NCBI GenBank assembly: GCA_019247975.1 | Contig: JAFBAD010000188.1 | Span: forward strand, 1-17,155 | From: Acidimicrobiia bacterium | GTDB taxonomy: Bacteria > Actinomycetota > Acidimicrobiia > Acidimicrobiales > Iamiaceae | DNA length: 17,155 nucleotides | Direction: 5' to 3' | Shown here: positions 14,131-17,155 of the stretch, piece by piece | Layout of the letters: each line of letters begins with the position of its first letter | Numbering within the stretch: the stretch's first letter is position 1 | Made by a program: the position numbers and the translations under genes | Notes under the pieces: model-generated | What the model was told of the DNA's origin: nothing | Databases searched by the model: none | Seen by the model: only the letters and a program-made list of their open reading frames with translations

Positions 14131-16506
14131 ATGCTCGGTCGGGCCCGGTTGCGGGCCGGGCTGCTGTCGCTCGTCTTCGTCGGGGTGCTCGTCGCGATCA
14201 CCGGCGCCGCAGCCATCACCGCGCTCACGGGCGCGCAGCGGACCGTGACCGCCTACGACCGGCTGCGGGAGCGCGCCGGCGATCCCGACGCCAACGTGGG
14301 CGCGACGCGCGCGCAGGACGTGGTCCGGCGAGCCGTCGACCTCCCCGACGTCGTCGACCACGTCTTCGGCCACGTCTGGGTCTCGCGCTACCTCGACGCC
14401 ACCGACCGCACCATCTACCTCTCGATGACCGGCTACGACCGGACGAGCCAGGACCTCGCCCATCCCCTCGTCGTCCGCGGCCGGATGTGGGACCCGTCGG
14501 ACCCGCACGAGGCGCTCGTCACCGAGGCGACCGCCGAGCGGGGTCATCTCGACGTCGGTTCGCCGCTCCACCTCCAGACGATCACGCCTGGCCAGTTCGA
14601 GCGGTGGAACGAGGTCGATCCGATCGACCCGCAAGGTCCCAAGGTCGCCCTGCGCGTGGTGGGGGTCATCCGCGACCCGTTCGACGCAGGGAACACGGGC
14701 GCAGGGCTCTTCGTGTCGCCGGCGTTCCGCAGCTACGCGGTCGCGGCCGGTGGCCCACCGGTCGGTCTCGCCGCATACGTGCGCCTGCGCGACGGCAAGC
14801 GAGGGGGTGACCACTTCGCGGCGGAGGTGGGGCGTCTCGTCGATCGCGACGGCGATGCCGGCGCGGGTGGGCCCGGCCAGGTCCAGGTCAACCTGGCCAG
14901 CGAGCGCGGCGACGTCACGTCTGCCTCGCGGGTGGCGGCACTCGGGATGATGGCGTTCGGCGCGGTCGCCGCGATCGCGGGCCTCGTCACGCTCACCCAG
15001 GCCCTCGGGCGGGAGACGTCACGCCGGTCGGAGCACAACGCCGTGTGGGCCGCGCTCGGCATGACGAGCCGCGAGCGCATGCTCGCGCTCGCCGGTCCGC
15101 CCGAGCTCGCGGTCCTTGCCGGCACCGTCGGCGCAGTCGCGCTGGCGATCGCCGCATCACCGCTGAGCCCCATCGGGGCGGCGCGCACCTTCGAGCCGAA
15201 CCGTGGGGTCGAGGCGAACCTCGCGCTGCTCGCGATCGGTGGCGGCGCCTGGTTCGTGGTCGTCTCCCTGCTCGTCCTCGTCAGTGCGCGCCGTGGTGCC
15301 CGCCTCGTGTCCGCGGCGACCGTGGCCGACGCCACGACACCGGCGCCGGTCTCCGCGCTGACCGCGCCCGTCATGCGGGCCAACCTGCCGGCGCCCGTTG
15401 CGGTCGGCCTGCGGATGGCGGTGGAGCAACGGGTCGGACGCCGGACGCACCTCATGCGCACCCCGATCGTGACCGCGACCCTGGCCATCACCGCCGTGGT
15501 CGCGACCGTGGCGTTCTCCGCCAGCCTCGTGCGGCTCGTGACCGAGCCGGCCCGCTACGGCTGGAAGGGCGACGGGACCATCGAGGCACCGGAGGCCGTC
15601 CGGGCCCAGACGTTCGACCGCGTCACCCGTGATCCCGACGTCGACGCCGCCACCGCGGTCAACACCGACGAGGTCTCGGTGGCCGGCCGGGAGACCACGC
15701 TCTACGGGCTCGACCCGCTGCGCGGCGACCTCGGCCTGACCACGCTGACCGGCCGGCCGCCCGCCGCGCCCGACGAGATCGTGCTCGGACCGAAGCTGGC
15801 CGATCAGCTCGGTGTCGCGGTCGGCGATCCGGTCGCCATCGCCACGCCGGCCGTGCATCGGCGGGTCATGCGGGTCGTCGGGTTCGGCCTCACGATCTCG
15901 GCGAACGGCGAGGACTACGACGCGGGCGCGCTCGTCACCGGCAACACGTTCGAGCGGCTGGTCGGTGACAAGTCGTACTCGACCGTCGTGTACTTCCGGC
16001 TGGCGGACTCGGTGCAGGACAAGGAGGCCGCGGCCACCCGTCTCGCCGGCGATCGCGAGCTCGTCGAATCCGAGGCGCCCGGGCCGATCTCCTACCTCGA
16101 CCAGCTCAGGAACCTCCCCCGGCTCCTCGCCGCGCTGCTCGCCGCCGTCGGCGTCGCGGCGGTCGCGCACGGCTTCCTCGTCGGCTCGCGCCGCTGGGCC
16201 TACGACCTCGCGGTGCTACGGGTGTTCGGCTTCACGCGCCGCCAGATGGGCACCGCGGTCGGGACCATGGCGACGGCCACGATCGTGGTGGGCGCGCTCA
16301 TCGGCGTGCCGCTCGGCCTGATCGTGGCGCGGCTGGCGTGGACCGCGCTGGCGTCCGACGTGCACGTCGCCACCGACCTCGCCCGCCCGATCGGCACGCT
16401 GGTGCTGCTCGTGCTCGCCGCGGTGGCGATCGCCAACGGCCTGGCCGCGGCGGGTGCCCGGGAGGTCCGCCGGCTGCGCCCGGCGCTCGCGCTGCGAACG
16501 GAGTAA
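14131..16506 (+). CDS. ABC transporter permease, FtsX/MacB-like, two-module
   Basis: This is a protein of about 791 residues with two FtsX-like membrane modules. The first helix is at residues 8-33, followed by an extracytoplasmic domain (about 35-265) and helices near 268-290, 325-345 and 358-385. The second module has a helix near 444-466, an extracytoplasmic domain (about 470-655) and helices near 661-683, 708-736 and 751-775. NAVWAALGMTSRERMLALAGPP and LAVLRVFGFTRRQMGTAVGT are the cytoplasmic coupling segments that follow the second helix of each module in this family. Such permeases usually pair with a LolD/MacB-type ATPase and act on lipids, lipoproteins, peptides or cell-wall hydrolases. 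No ATPase gene adjoins this one: the gene upstream is the divergent carboxylase and the next is ligC. Starts at GTG 14089 or GTG 14125 are also possible. The substrate is unknown. Confidence 0.85.
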   Translation: MLGRARLRAGLLSLVFVGVLVAITGAAAITALTGAQRTVTAYDRLRERAGDPDANVGATRAQDVVRRAVDLPDVVDHVFGHVWVSRYLDATDRTIYLSMTGYDRTSQDLAHPLVVRGRMWDPSDPHEALVTEATAERGHLDVGSPLHLQTITPGQFERWNEVDPIDPQGPKVALRVVGVIRDPFDAGNTGAGLFVSPAFRSYAVAAGGPPVGLAAYVRLRDGKRGGDHFAAEVGRLVDRDGDAGAGGPGQVQVNLASERGDVTSASRVAALGMMAFGAVAAIAGLVTLTQALGRETSRRSEHNAVWAALGMTSRERMLALAGPPELAVLAGTVGAVALAIAASPLSPIGAARTFEPNRGVEANLALLAIGGGAWFVVVSLLVLVSARRGARLVSAATVADATTPAPVSALTAPVMRANLPAPVAVGLRMAVEQRVGRRTHLMRTPIVTATLAITAVVATVAFSASLVRLVTEPARYGWKGDGTIEAPEAVRAQTFDRVTRDPDVDAATAVNTDEVSVAGRETTLYGLDPLRGDLGLTTLTGRPPAAPDEIVLGPKLADQLGVAVGDPVAIATPAVHRRVMRVVGFGLTISANGEDYDAGALVTGNTFERLVGDKSYSTVVYFRLADSVQDKEAAATRLAGDRELVESEAPGPISYLDQLRNLPRLLAALLAAVGVAAVAHGFLVGSRRWAYDLAVLRVFGFTRRQMGTAVGTMATATIVVGALIGVPLGLIVARLAWTALASDVHVATDLARPIGTLVLLVLAAVAIANGLAAAGAREVRRLRPALALRTE

Positions 16507-16518
16507 CGGCGCTCTTCC

Positions 16519-16524
16519 TAACCT
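16519..16524 (+). promoter_or_regulatory. -10-like hexamer before ligC
   Basis: TAACCT followed by seven bases precedes the ATG at 16532, and there is no ribosome-binding site. It fits the leaderless layout seen at other genes in the window. The -35 region is weak (CGAACG). Confidence 0.35.
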
Positions 16525-16531
16525 CGACGGG

Positions 16532-17155
16532 ATGGAGCTCCCCGTCATGCCCCCGGTCAAGCCGATGCTGGCCAAGGCGATCCCCGAGATCCCCGAGGCG
16601 CCCGAAGGGGAGCTCCTCTTCGAGCCGAAGTGGGACGGGTTCCGGTGCATCGTCTTCCGCGACGGTGACGAGGTGGAGCTGGGGAGCCGCAACGAGCGAC
16701 CGCTCACCCGCTACTTCCCCGAGCTCCTCGATCCGTTGCGGGCCGCGCTGCCCGAGCGCTGCGTGGTCGACGGGGAGGTCGTCGTCACGAGCGAAGACGG
16801 GCTCGACTTCGACGCGCTGCAGCAGCGCATCCACCCGGCCGAGTCGCGCGTCAACCGCCTCGCCGCGGAGACGCCCGCCCGCTTCGTCGCCTTCGACCTC
16901 CTCGCGCTCGACGACCGCTCACTGCTCGACGTCCCGTTCGCGGAGCGCCGGGCCGAGCTCGAGAAGGTGCTGAAGAAGGTGAAGCCGCCGGTCCACCTCA
17001 CGCCCTCGACGAGTGACCGCTCGGTGGCCCAGGACTGGTTCGTGCGCTTCGAGGGCGCCGGGCTCGACGGCGTGATCGCGAAGCCTGCGGCCGGCCCGTA
17101 CGTCCAGGACAAGCGGGTGCAGTTCAAGATCAAGCACCTGCGCACCGCCGACTGT
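16532..17155 (+). CDS. ligC: ATP-dependent DNA ligase, LigC type (3' end beyond the window)
   Basis: The first 208 residues are present and the frame runs off the right edge. The sequence begins MELPVMPPVKPMLAK and has the nucleotidyltransferase motif I EPKWDGFR with Lys33 as the AMP-accepting lysine. ELGSRNERPLTRYFPEL, CVVDGEVVV, DALQQRIHPAESRVNRLA, FVAFDLLAL, FEGAGLDGVIAK (motif IV) and QFKIKHLR (motif V) follow. This matches the stand-alone mycobacterial LigC family closely and lacks the polymerase or nuclease domains of LigD up to this point. The OB-fold would follow beyond 17155. LigC enzymes seal nicks and are linked to base-excision repair or a backup end-joining pathway in mycobacteria. 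The gene starts 25 bp after the permease stop with a TAACCT box, and probably has its own promoter. Confidence 0.93.
   Translation, partial: MELPVMPPVKPMLAKAIPEIPEAPEGELLFEPKWDGFRCIVFRDGDEVELGSRNERPLTRYFPELLDPLRAALPERCVVDGEVVVTSEDGLDFDALQQRIHPAESRVNRLAAETPARFVAFDLLALDDRSLLDVPFAERRAELEKVLKKVKPPVHLTPSTSDRSVAQDWFVRFEGAGLDGVIAKPAAGPYVQDKRVQFKIKHLRTADC

Noticed and set aside
16532..17155. The ligase domain of a LigD multi-domain end-joining protein
   Set aside because: The N-terminus starts directly at the stand-alone LigC sequence, and no polymerase or phosphoesterase domain or Ku gene is present in the window.

Overview
The window is high-GC, densely coded DNA with short intergenic gaps, GTG as well as ATG starts, and no tRNA, rRNA, CRISPR array or insertion sequence that I can see. 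The gene content points to an actinobacterium: an acyl-CoA carboxylase beta subunit overlapping a small epsilon subunit, a LigC-type ATP-dependent DNA ligase, an ethylmalonyl-CoA mutase, and many start codons that look leaderless. A deep-branching group such as Acidimicrobiia would fit, but that placement is inference from style, not from a search.

Layout. 1-47 (-) is the start of a divergent gene that resembles the peptidase S51/cyanophycinase type. 108-4507 (+) holds 3-hydroxybutyryl-CoA dehydrogenase, an uncharacterised EcsC-like protein, leucyl/phenylalanyl-tRNA-protein transferase (aat) and ethylmalonyl-CoA mutase (ecm). 4602-5997 (+) holds two related proteins with degenerate GGDEF domains, one soluble and one with two membrane helices. 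5994-9294 (-) holds, in transcription order, maf, a dusB-like tRNA-dihydrouridine synthase, a VOC/glyoxalase-fold protein and a calcineurin-like metallophosphoesterase. 9357-12194 (+) is a two-gene operon of methylmalonate-semialdehyde dehydrogenase (mmsA) and a class III omega-aminotransferase. A perfect 18-bp hairpin at 12197-12235 separates it from the convergent carboxylase pair (beta and epsilon, 13976-12241, -). 14131-16506 (+) is a large FtsX-type permease with no ATPase beside it. 16532-17155 (+) is ligC, cut by the window edge.

How the genes fit together. Several enzymes handle C3-C5 acyl-CoA units. Hydroxybutyryl-CoA dehydrogenase and Ecm are steps of, or feeders to, the ethylmalonyl-CoA pathway of acetyl-CoA assimilation. 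The aminotransferase plus MmsA can turn beta-amino acids into acetyl-CoA or propionyl-CoA. The acyl-CoA carboxylase would then carboxylate propionyl-CoA and/or acetyl-CoA. The remaining pathway genes (crotonyl-CoA carboxylase/reductase, methylsuccinyl-CoA dehydrogenase, the biotinylated alpha subunit) are not in the window.

The most unusual signals are: the two GGDEF-like proteins that have lost the catalytic motif; a recurring -10-like hexamer 6-8 nt before nine start codons, with near-identical copies before ecm and maf; an inverted repeat lying over the predicted -35 box of the second GGDEF-like gene; and a valine where propionyl-CoA-specific carboxylases carry an aspartate. I did not find a defence system, mobile element or clearly new multi-gene system.
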